Of a stretch of 64,000 nucleotides of DNA, positions 56,601 to 64,000 are shown piece by piece. Location: positions 2,968,391 to 3,032,390 of the forward strand of contig NC_051118.1 in NCBI RefSeq assembly GCF_014839805.1. The letters are read 5' to 3'. A program made the position numbers and the translations under genes. Position 1 is the stretch's first letter. Every line of letters starts with the position of its first letter. The DNA comes from Manduca sexta. Its lineage: Eukaryota > Arthropoda > Insecta > Lepidoptera > Sphingidae. The notes beneath the pieces were generated by a model. That model was not told the DNA's origin, did no database searches, and saw nothing but the letters and a program-made list of their open reading frames with translations.

Positions 56601-56704
56601 CACTGCAGCGGCTGCTGTCGGCGCAGCTGCCCAACACGAAGCTGAAGCTGCTCCGCATCCCGTTCCACGCGACCTGGCGACAGTCGCTGGCGGACTTCCA
56701 GTAG
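38635..56704 (+). CDS. MBD-PHD-AT-hook-F-box-LRR protein (1119 aa), putative chromatin-linked ubiquitin-ligase adaptor
   Basis: Sixteen exons with matching phases: 38635-38800, 43922-44227, 44446-44559, 45765-45817, 46140-46346, 46583-46680, 47324-47474, 47839-47957, 48753-48957, 49645-49845, 50657-50785, 51422-51648, 54208-54415, 55261-55377, 55560-55705, 55792-56704. Domains seen: acidic N-terminus (1-155); MBD, BAZ2/toutatis-like (about 238-302: VPLERGWKRELVFRA, YYYTPKGKKLRSTREVAEHL); Pro-rich stretch (about 406-472); PHD finger (about 497-545: CSMAC, CAAC, YHPAC, CKNC); AT-hook-like RRRGRPR (698-704); F-box (about 722-765: VVVQIFQYLGMRDLAHSARV); leucine-rich repeats (about 830-1010). Inferred role: binds chromatin and recruits SKP1-CUL1 through the F-box. 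Donors after exons 7 (GTTCGT), 8 (GTACTG) and 14 (GTTAGT) are weak. I do not recognise a named orthologue; Drosophila six-banded is one MBD candidate to test. Confidence 0.85.
39415..39560 (+). repeat. Interspersed repeat, family J copy
   Basis: GAGCAACACCAGAGTTTCTC, GAGAACTGCTTTCCGAACTG and the end TTTCAAATAAATTAATTAAT. Matches 5705-5880 in reverse and the shorter 35195-35325. It lies in intron 1 of the MBD/F-box gene. Confidence 0.55.
40193..40447. repeat. Long fold-back MITE with TTAA-type ends in intron 1
   Basis: Left arm TTAAGGTTATAGCTTAAGGT ... AATCTGGGTAACT is mirrored by right AGTTACCCAGATTAAAGG ... ACCTTAAGCTATAACCTTAA. The arms are about 60 bp and nearly perfect, with a centre of about 130 bp. 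TTAA at both outer ends suggests TTAA-targeting (piggyBac-like) mobility, but the palindrome itself supplies these bases. Confidence 0.75.
41283..41720 (-). mobile_element. Retroelement 3'-end copy 1 in intron 1
   Basis: On the minus strand it ends GTTCACCTATGTGATAAATA followed by an A/T-rich run, as for a polyadenylated retroelement. Inside are TCGCGATCCTCACCGGTGAG (plus strand) and CCTAACCTAGCTTACCTACC. The second copy is at 43055-43590. No open frame; class unknown. Confidence 0.55.
41721..41945 (-). mobile_element. tRNA-derived SINE, family A copy
   Basis: Minus-strand body with CATGGGATGGAACACACATG (41788-41769) and TCAGTATCAGCTTGGAGTG. The tRNA-like head is decayed. Confidence 0.55.
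42175..42560 (-). mobile_element. Helitron-like family D copy, single monomer
   Basis: Reverse orientation: CTCGCGTGGATGAATTTTCC (3' module) through ATAGTGTGATGTTATACAGC to AACTCTTCAGCTTTATTAAT (5' end). The ends have decayed. Confidence 0.5.
43055..43590 (-). mobile_element. Retroelement 3'-end copy 2 in intron 1
   Basis: Same order of blocks as 41283-41720: TTCATCACGTAGGCGAACAT, GCTCAGGCTGGCGGGGAAG, CGCGTCGCGATCCTCACCGG, CTACCTAAGCGATGACTACC, ATAAGCTAATACACGCACAT. A 14-base A-run (43047-43060) marks its 3' tail on the minus strand. Confidence 0.6.
46735..46974 (+). mobile_element. LINE reverse-transcriptase C-terminal remnant
   Basis: An open frame encodes MLRWFGHLERMDDKRLTKRV and GRAGRGRPRRTF, the familiar end of non-LTR retrotransposon polyproteins (RWxGHxxRM ... 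GxxxRGRPxxxW). Only about 75 codons remain, it lies in intron 6 of the host gene, and no endonuclease or catalytic RT block is nearby, so it is a dead fragment. Confidence 0.7.
48675..48706. repeat. Perfect 12-bp-arm hairpin before exon 9 of the MBD/F-box gene
   Basis: GAGGGTTAATTG, eight-base loop ACACTGTG, CAATTAACCCTC. It ends 46 bp before the exon-9 start (48753), next to the likely branch-point region. Confidence 0.75.
49130..49620 (+). mobile_element. Family A SINE split by a family C element, before the PHD exon
   Basis: The plus-strand SINE A head has an A-box-like GGCGTAGTTGCACTGCTTG and B box GGGTTCGAATCCCG (49183-49196). Its body resumes at about 49540 (CTATCACATCATGGTACCGA, CTCCTTCAGGATG). 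Between them, 49268-49508, is a full family C unit in reverse orientation. The SINE ends 25 bp before the exon-10 start at 49645. Confidence 0.7.
50832..51175 (+). mobile_element. tRNA-derived SINE, family B copy
   Basis: GCGGCGATAGCCTAGTTGGG, GCAGGTTGAAATCCC, CGTGAGGAAACCTGCACATC, GCACTAGGCCAGCGTGGTGG, TACAGGGCTGATATT and an ATT-rich tail. The most complete of three copies, in intron 11. Confidence 0.75.
51649..54207 (+). other. Intron 12 of the MBD/F-box gene; possible alternative terminal exon
   Basis: 2.56 kb between the GTAAAT donor and the CCCCCAG acceptor. A second good acceptor, TTTCATTTCAG, at 51980 would splice to ATAACAG and stop at once (ACA TAA). Reading straight into the intron also stops at once (ACG TAA). 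AATAAA motifs occur at about 53452 and 53547. A family C SINE is at 52970-53150. A short isoform ending after the PHD finger is possible but not shown. Confidence 0.4.
52970..53150 (+). mobile_element. SINE-like repeat, family C copy
   Basis: CAGTGGCTCATGTAAGTG, GTGTATATCCGGTTTTATAC, AGGCCGGCATAATTGTGTCG, ACTGGCGAGGGGTAATCATC. The 3' end has decayed to GTAAAAAAACTG. Confidence 0.6.
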
Positions 56705-57336
56705 CAGCCCCCGCGCCGCGCGCGCGCCGTCCGCCCGTCCCCGCCCGCCGGCGCCATCCTGCTAGTGAACATTCGCACCGACGAGTATGTGCGATAAGTG
56801 ACTTGAGTGCGCGACTACTAACGACTCAGTGCCGGTACTAGTGGAAGAGCGAGTGTCGCAGTGGGACGTGTGCTAGTATGCGTGCCTCACGGGTCAGGTA
56901 AGCTGGACTTGTTTGTTTCATTAGTATAGGAGACTCCGGAAATGGCACACATGCCGCTGGTTGTATATTGTCAATGTGAAATATTAAATGGGACAGCAGA
57001 AATGTCTGTGAAGTTAAATCCCAAAAACTATTTAATTGCACAGATGTACCATTGATATTTGATGAAGATGCAATACATGCGATTGTCACTAAAGGCTCGG
57101 GATGTTCCACTATTATCGTATTAACTGAATTTTGTATCATAATATAATATATGTATAATATAATGTGCATTGGCAAGTATTTGGCCATTTTGGAATCGCC
57201 TCGTGCCTATATGCATGCAAGGCGGCTCTCTGGTCCACCATTGCCTCGCTAGACAGCCTCGCCAAGTCTGAACGTACGCAATGAGGTATCAGTTACCTAC
57301 AGACGCACATAAGTATATCGTTGAATTTGTAATGGT

Positions 57337-57342
57337 AATAAA
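57337..57342 (+). terminator. Polyadenylation signal of the MBD/F-box gene
   Basis: AATAAA 633 nt after the TAG at 56702-56704, followed within 30 nt by TGGCTATGTTCCGTC. It is the first AATAAA I find after the stop. Confidence 0.5.
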
Positions 57343-58009
57343 CATTCAAATATCTACTGGCTATGTTCCGTCTTATTTGATAGGGTCGAAAATCGAGCGA
57401 GATACAATAAAATGACACCCTTTTATCTTGGATTTACATGAGGATAGACTTGTATAAATAATGTGATTATAACTTTATTGGTCACACTGGATAGTTCATG
57501 ACAAACTATCCTCCTAGGAAGTCATTGCTATAGAATTTTATTCCTTATACAAACAGAGACAAGTATCATAATGCACTTACAATGATGCACATAATAATAA
57601 AATCAAGAATGTTTTCTTGATTGTGATACTTAACAATAAGTAATCATGTGTTAAAATAGAAAAACACATAGAAACATGATTTGTACGAAACAAATTTTCG
57701 GAAATAAAAGTGATTCAAATGAGTGCCGCTAGATGTCACTATACTGAAGTCGTAATGTTTATAATTTTACTGAGTTCTTAGTCTAACTATAATATACTTA
57801 AAAACGTGTGTTGTGCTAACACATATCATGGGTTTCTCATTTACCGAACACAATACTAGATTGCGGGTTGATACCGACCAGAGAAACCCAGAATCCCTAT
57901 TCAGTCCGGATCGAACCCGAAACTTCACCGCGGTTTCCCTTCTTTGAAAATGATGTATTTTGGCCAAAAAGCCTTAGTCTACAGCTCAATATGAATTAGT
58001 GATGGTAGG

Positions 58010-58215
58010 ATATTTGTATCCAAGGAAAGCGACCACTGTACACAAGGTGTAAAACCCGCCTTAGTGGCCCATTGTTGGTTCCGGGATCATTCTGTGTATA
58101 TCCGGTTTTAAATAGGCCGGCATAATTGTGTCGAATAGCGAGAGGTAATCATATCTCTTCATTGGACATTTATGATCCTGCTTCACTTACCATCTGGCGA
58201 ATTAGGGTTATTTTT
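58010..58215 (+). mobile_element. SINE-like repeat, family C copy
   Basis: GCGACCACTGTACACAAGG, CCATTGTTGGTTCCGGGATC, GTGTATATCCGGTTTTAAAT, AGGCCGGCATAATTGTGTCG, CTTACCATCTGGCGAATTAG. Confidence 0.65.
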
Positions 58216-61200
58216 TGTGCCCAAATTAAACACAACTAAAGGTTATATTCTACTGTTAGACTACTGCGACGGGAATTGACTATCCTGTTATCTAATTCCA
58301 ATTCATTGTGATTGGCTTTCTTATACTTTCCCGTCTTTATTTTTTAAAATAAACTTGACATTTTATCAATTGCCGAAAGAAAATATGTCAAAATTATTAA
58401 TCTGATTTAAAAATATTGTGCAATAGGCTTTCTTGTTAAAAATAGCATAAAATGTGTTTATACGCATACTCATGTAAAAACTATTTCAGCAAATAGATAA
58501 TTTATTTTATTAATACAGTGTGGTCCGTTCAGGCCAACATACTGAATGGCCTAAAGCATTGTTTTACAGTAACATAAAGCACATTTTAATAGTTTGTTTT
58601 TATTTTCTATTATCAATTTTAGATTCACTAAAAATCTTTTTAATGTTATCTCTCCTAAATTATAGTTTTGTAATGTCTTATCGTTTATTGTGCCAAGGTG
58701 GGTTGACACATGTGATTATATTGTAAAATCAAGTTGTGTAAAAAGTCTATAAAAGTTCTAAATCTCTGGGATTTTGTAGTTATCTCCTTAAGATTTACGG
58801 ATGTTGGGAACCACAAATAAAAAGGGTTGGAATTTTTCACCAAAATCTTGGAATTTTACAGTTCTAGACTTTTTACAAAATAGCAAATTTTACATTCTGT
58901 CTACAACTTATACACTATGTATATTCTTTATGATAATATGTTTTAATATTTTTAATTAAAATGTAATTGTAATATAGGGTAAACATACCAAACATAGTAC
59001 TGTTTATGTGTAGAAATATATTTTTATAATAAACAAATCGATTTGTTTGTTTGTACTTCGCAGGCCGACCTGGCGATTGCAACTAGCGATGGAAAAAATT
59101 TAATTGTACAAAATACGCCAACATAATTCAGTGGCCGTTAGCACACAAATTACACTTTTTATGTCAATATTCTATTCTTTTATCATGAATATGGCTTGTA
59201 GTATTGCTCACGTAAAACTTTCCAAGACACAAACTCAAACATAAAAAAATTACTACAGAATTCTTATTACTCTACTAAACTTACTGCCACTTAAAGTTTT
59301 TATTCATGGCAAATCTCGTTTCCTAATAAAATAGGCTATGGAACTCATAAAATAGCTTCTTATTTGTGAATGAGAATCAGACAAATAGTTCTAAACATAA
59401 CCTTATACAAAAATATACATACTTGTCAATATTAGTCTAGAGATGAAGTTGACTTCTATACCTAATAACTCGCATATTTGAAGCTAGCAGGTCTGATAAA
59501 GTACATAACAAGCCTTTTTAACCGACTTCAAAAAAAGGAGGAGGTTCTCAATTATTATTTTTTTATAGTTTTCCTGATCACGGGTAGGTTGGCTTACACG
59601 CATTCCGCCAGCTATGTTAGGTGTTTTGAACGCCAGGCACAATTGTCTGGGTTGATATCAAAATAGCCATTATTACTTTGATGAAATGTAGTACAAATCT
59701 TCCTCAATATCACTTCTATTCTCTTTCTATGATTGGCGTTACCTTAGCCAAAGGCAGCTGTACTGAACCACTTTTATACAGGCAAGGACCTCTTGGTTAT
59801 TGTGCCACAACGTAAATTAATTGACTAAGTCAATAAATATGATAAATTTAACGTATTATTTATTTTAATAAAAGCTTTTACAAATAACTGAATTCTTATA
59901 TGAATACATTGGGTTGGCATACAGCTTAAGTTATATCTGAAAAAAAAATGTTAGTGAAATCCATGAAATCAGATGGGCCATTTGCAACAGCTCAGCGGCC
60001 CACAGGTTCAGTAGAGCTGGCCTGGTGTCACGTTTCGCCTTAATTATGCTCCCACAACACCAGATTTAGAGAATCTTCGGTGGGACTAATCGCTCTATCT
60101 TTCTTTATAACTTCACTCAGCATCCTCTGTCCTCTCCACGAGAACAAAAAATCTTGTTACGTATTTCAGTTGGTGGCAAAATTACAAAAATTTTGAAGGA
60201 TTAGCATATTTTCTTGCTTAGTCCTGGACTTTAATCTTTTGTTATAGCTCTTGTAAAAATATTATTAATTAACACTAGCTTTTGCTCGCGTGTCTCCCCG
60301 CGTAATAATCCTTTACCGCCAAAAACTGGCTGTTACCACTCAGAGACAACAACCAGATCAGTAATTTTACGGATGAATAACCTATATTTTTATGAAAGAA
60401 TTACCACAACCACACAAATAACTGTGAGTTCCTTTGTAGAAGCAATATTTATGGGCACTCAGAGTTAGAATAACACTTCTACTATGATGAAATAAAACTA
60501 TTTTCCGGATTTTATCGCGATTTTTTAATTTTATAACATACTCCCGATGTTTCGAAGACTGCAGCCTTCATGGTCGAAGGGATTGAGATTTTGGTCATCC
60601 GAAAAGTCATTTACAATGTCTACATACATTTTACAAATATACAAAATTTTAAATCGTTTTACTTATTGACGTGCTAATATTCTCAGATAAAGGTTTTCGC
60701 CAAATCGCGTTGCAAAACTTAGCTTTCCATCAAAGCTAAGGTAAGCTATGAAAGTTGAGAGATCCTAGTGGTAGGTTTGACACATCCGTACCTTACTAAC
60801 GTAGTATAATCTCTGGTAATACCTCTGGTTGAAAAGCACCTTATTCACTGATCGCCGAGGGAAATGTATCTTTGGCATAGTATATCGGGATTTGGGACTA
60901 CATTCTATTCAGACAGGTGAAAAGTTCTTTGACATGACAGATAAAAACATCAAGTCAGACATTGAGCTTGCCAACTTGGTAGTATTGATATCTCACGTGA
61001 TGGTTGCGATTAAATTGAATTTTTGCTATAATAATACTTGATATTAGACTGCCCTTGAACCTAAAAGTCTCAAAGAAGTACCAGGGCTAGGTCATAATCA
61101 AATTCGAGGTTCCATTTCACTATGATAATTTATTAATTACGCATACTGACAATTTTGTATGACATAAAGCATTTTAAACTCTGGTGTTCATCAGTTTTCA

Positions 61201-61889
61201 ACGAACTATCTCAATCCGATTCTAAGAATGAACCAAGAACTAACTCATTTGTAAGCATGTCAAAAAAAGCCTTGGTTTTGATTGGTCCATTTTTGTGATA
61301 GATTGAAAAAGCGACTGGGATCGGGTGTTGAAAAAGGCGAGTAATCACCTAATTGGCAGATAATGGGTTATGGTCAAAGGTATATAAAATCTATTTACAC
61401 TTTAATAATTAATGATCAATATTCTAAAATAATAGCAATACACACAAAGTATTAGTTTAGGGATATGAAGATACAGAATTATAACTGCAGTTATGGATTT
61501 TATGACAGTTTATATCATACATATTTGTTGTTAAAGTGGAAGTACGGTGTCTTTAGTCGGATTTTAATGTTAAATATTGCGTTTAATTTGATAATGGGGA
61601 TGGGAGGATAAGGAATATTATGGACCATAGTTATTCCTTATATTTGCCCAGAAATTAGTGAAGGGATGGCAAAAATTGAGAATTATGCGTTTACATAAAG
61701 TGTATTCCATCAGTCATATACAGAAATATAAACAAATAATAACCAATTTTATATATTTTTTGTAGTGCAGTTCATTAACAAAATATTATAGCTTATGTAT
61801 AGATATGATTAATATCTAGCCGACTTAAATGAACAATTCTAATCGTTACCTTTGAATGCCTTTTGCTGGTGTTAAGATATATTTATATC

Positions 61890-62112
61890 CACCCGGATAG
61901 CGACTACCGCACTCAAGGTGTTAAAACCTGCCATAGTGACCCATATAAATGTATCTCGTTCCGGGATCAGCCTGTGTATATCCGGTTCCAACAGGCCGGC
62001 GTAATTGTGTCGACTGTCGAGGGGTAGTCATCTCTCGTTAATCGACATTTGATTGGATCCCAGTCCACTTAACATCAAGTGCAGTGAGATCACTTTGCCG
62101 CCCAAATAAAAA
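61890..62112 (+). mobile_element. SINE-like repeat, family C copy, most intact
   Basis: CCGGATAGCGACTACCGCAC, GTTCCGGGATCAGCCTGTGT, AGGCCGGCGTAATTGTGTCG, GTCGAGGGGTAGTCATCTCT, GCAGTGAGATCACTTTGCCG, then an A tail. Useful as the local reference for the family. Confidence 0.7.
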
Positions 62113-62264
62113 AAAATTATAGCTAAAATAAACAGAATAAAATTTGTAGACATGGCTAACTTTGAGCGGTTTGGCCTATGCATTAATCCGTAATCAGCCA
62201 GTGGTATCATTTATCAAACTCAACTAGTAGAAAGGATGAATTCAGTGGTCCGAACATGAAAAGT

Positions 62265-62430
62265 GATATTTTTTTATTGCTTTGAATGACAAGACTATCT
62301 TGCCGTTCGCCTGATGTTAAGCGATACGACCGCCCATAAACAGTAGAAACACAATCTAACACCTTGAATTACAAAGTATTGTTTAGTATTCCACTGCGCT
62401 AGCCATCCTGAGACCTGAGATGTTAAGTTT
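62265..62430 (-). mobile_element. SINE-like repeat, family I copy
   Basis: Reverse complement of 36385-36545: CTTGCCGTTCGCCTGATG, CGACCGCCCATAAACAGTAG, CACTGCGCTAGCCATCCTGA. Confidence 0.6.
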
Positions 62431-64000
62431 TATTATATCCAGTAATTCACTGGCTACGTTATGTCCTTCACACTGGAACACAACAGTGACTACATACTGC
62501 TGTTTGGCGGCAGAAAAAAAACTTGCAGTGGTACCTATCTAGGCGGACTCTCACATAAGAGAGACCTACCACCAGTAATGGCACCATGGTAAATGTTTGT
62601 CAATATTTTTGGCAAGCTGATGGAATATAATTTACATTTTTGGATGTAACACGCACAAGGAACGGACTGAAGTGATTTACCCAAATAGTCCCAATTGGGA
62701 CGCATGCAATGACATTGTATAGATTGTGTTAATGGAAAATTATTAGTTTTTAATACGACAAATATATTATTTAGTTGTAAGTTGTAAATATAATGTAAGT
62801 TAGTTTAATATTCAGTGCCTATACAGTACACGTTAGGACCGTGTTGCAGTTTTGTGTTGTTTTTCTCGTAATGGTTTTAATTTTGTATGTTGTGGTGTTG
62901 TGTTAAGTTTTGGGGAAACTATCTTGTGATGTCTCTTTAAAGGAATAACTATTTGATAGACCGACAAAATTTTTATTCCTTTCAATTGTCTGTGGATATA
63001 TTATGGTTTTTCTTAGCAAGGTTTTGTAATCAGAATTAGTGTAATGCATAGCAAAAGCAAAACCTAGTCACAGCATAATACTTCAATTTCCCTTCGTAGT
63101 AAGGTACATATTCCTTCAAAAGTACTCCAACGCAACTCCACACCATACCTACTAATGTTTATAGATGTAATTATATGGCTAATGAATATTATTTTAATAT
63201 TGTACGCAAAAGTACAACTTTGTAATGGTTATTGTGAGATATTCACGACTGTTAATAAAAAAAATCTTAAAGGGTGCCTAAGAATGTTGTACCCTCTTTG
63301 AAATATAGTTTAGGAATCTCTTAAAGGTAAAGACAAATTTTTAATCTTGGGGATATTTAATTTTTTGGAACTTAGGCAGAGACAATATTGAAACAAGACG
63401 CTATAATTAATGGAATTTGTTAGGCATAAGAAGTATTGCATCAAAAAATACCAAAAAGTATAATAATTGGTTATGATACTAAAATATTTAAAATAGTTTG
63501 ATGCAATGCTAGGTGTGATGTTGTGGAATATGGTGATGGGAAAAATAATTATTTATACTAAGGGACAAATCTAAGATCTCAGCGTCTCTGTCAATTTATA
63601 AAGTGGCGTATACGCCATTCAAACAGTCGTAGTAATATCTCCAGTAATGGACACTTATTTTATTGCAACGGTTTTATATTATGTTGGTGGTCGTCTTCGC
63701 GTGTGTTTTGTATAAATGCTTCTTTCGCGGGAACAGTGTTGCCACATGTATTTTGGTAGAAAAACATATAACAATGTAATATAGATTTTGGTAAATATAT
63801 TTTTGAGTTGGTAGGTTTGGTAGGCTATAGGTTGGTAACACTGTTCTTGCGAGTGGGATCGCAAACACCGGGGATGATCAAAATTATATAATTAGATTAA
63901 CTAAATAGTTTAAAGACAATTTTGCTAGCGGCGACTGATAATAAAGTGTTGCCAGTATGCCTTTTGTTTTACTTACCTTCACCTAAACTTAATTAGTAAC

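Larger units (their letters stand above)
57343..64000. other. Repeat-rich intergenic region without a recognised gene
   Basis: Contains a SINE fragment (57830-57910, minus, B box GGGTTCGATCC), SINE C copies (58010-58215, 61890-62112), a common AACCGACTTCAAAAAAAGGA repeat (59509-59545), a Helitron D end (60272-60420, minus), a half family F fold-back (60488-60610), SINE I (62265-62430) and an imperfect inverted repeat (63722-63858). Open frames here are under 75 codons and show no domain I recognise. Confidence 0.55.

Noticed and set aside
55735..56778. 347-codon open frame on the minus strand
   Set aside because: It is the antisense shadow of the GC-rich LRR exon. It is Ser/Arg-rich with no domain, while the plus frame has LRRs, correct splice phases and a stop followed by a 3' UTR.
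60829..61041. 70-codon open frame KSTLFTDRRGKCIFGIVY...
   Set aside because: It looks less random than its neighbours, but I recognise no family and find no splice partners. It may be decayed transposon coding sequence.
1..64000. CRISPR arrays, operons, viral or bacterial insertions
   Set aside because: None seen. The only regular direct repeats are the Helitron monomers with no unique spacers, and all coding exons follow animal gene structure.

Overview
The window looks like nuclear DNA of a moth or butterfly (Lepidoptera). It is AT-rich, with short conserved exons split by GT-AG introns. The introns are packed with repeats of lepidopteran type: tRNA-headed SINEs, Helitron-like elements with TC...CTAG ends, fold-back MITEs, and LINE tails ending in ATGATGA. 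I see no bacterial, viral or organellar gene organisation. Every exon boundary below was set by hand from splice signals, reading phase and remembered family similarity, not by alignment.

Four protein-coding genes can be assembled. (1) Minus strand, 302-13331: the 5' five coding exons of a CDF/SLC30 zinc transporter (ZnT2/3/8-like); its 3' part lies beyond the left edge. (2) Minus strand, 18344-27468: a complete 14-exon SAC1 phosphoinositide phosphatase (598 aa). One of its introns carries textbook U12 (minor spliceosome) signals. (3) Plus strand, 27819-37515: a complete 15-exon DDX27/Drs1-type DEAD-box helicase (797 aa), whose first intron is GC-AG. Genes 2 and 3 are head to head with 350 bp between start codons, so they probably share a promoter. 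(4) Plus strand, 38635-56704: a complete 16-exon gene of 1119 aa. It combines a methyl-CpG-binding domain (MBD), a PHD finger, an AT-hook-like motif, an F-box and leucine-rich repeats. It resembles the KDM2/FBXL19 layout with an MBD in place of the CXXC finger, and it is the most interesting coding feature here.

Between and inside the genes: 13332-18343 holds the zinc-transporter 5' flank, a Helitron-like copy and a possible long SAC1 3' UTR. 37516-38634 is a short intergenic region with a SINE and the gene-4 promoter. 57343-64000 is repeat-rich and I find no gene in it. Several repeats sit within tens of bases of splice sites: a fold-back MITE and a flank duplication at zinc-transporter exon 3, a repeat-derived pyrimidine tract at exon 4, a nested SINE before the PHD exon, and Helitrons before DDX27 exon 8. 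Two opposite-strand copies of one Helitron-like family have expanded internally into tandem arrays with a period of about 123 bp. Function runs from zinc handling (gene 1) through ER/Golgi PI4P turnover (gene 2) and ribosome biogenesis (gene 3) to a putative chromatin-reading ubiquitin-ligase adaptor (gene 4). There is no sign that the four work together beyond the shared promoter.
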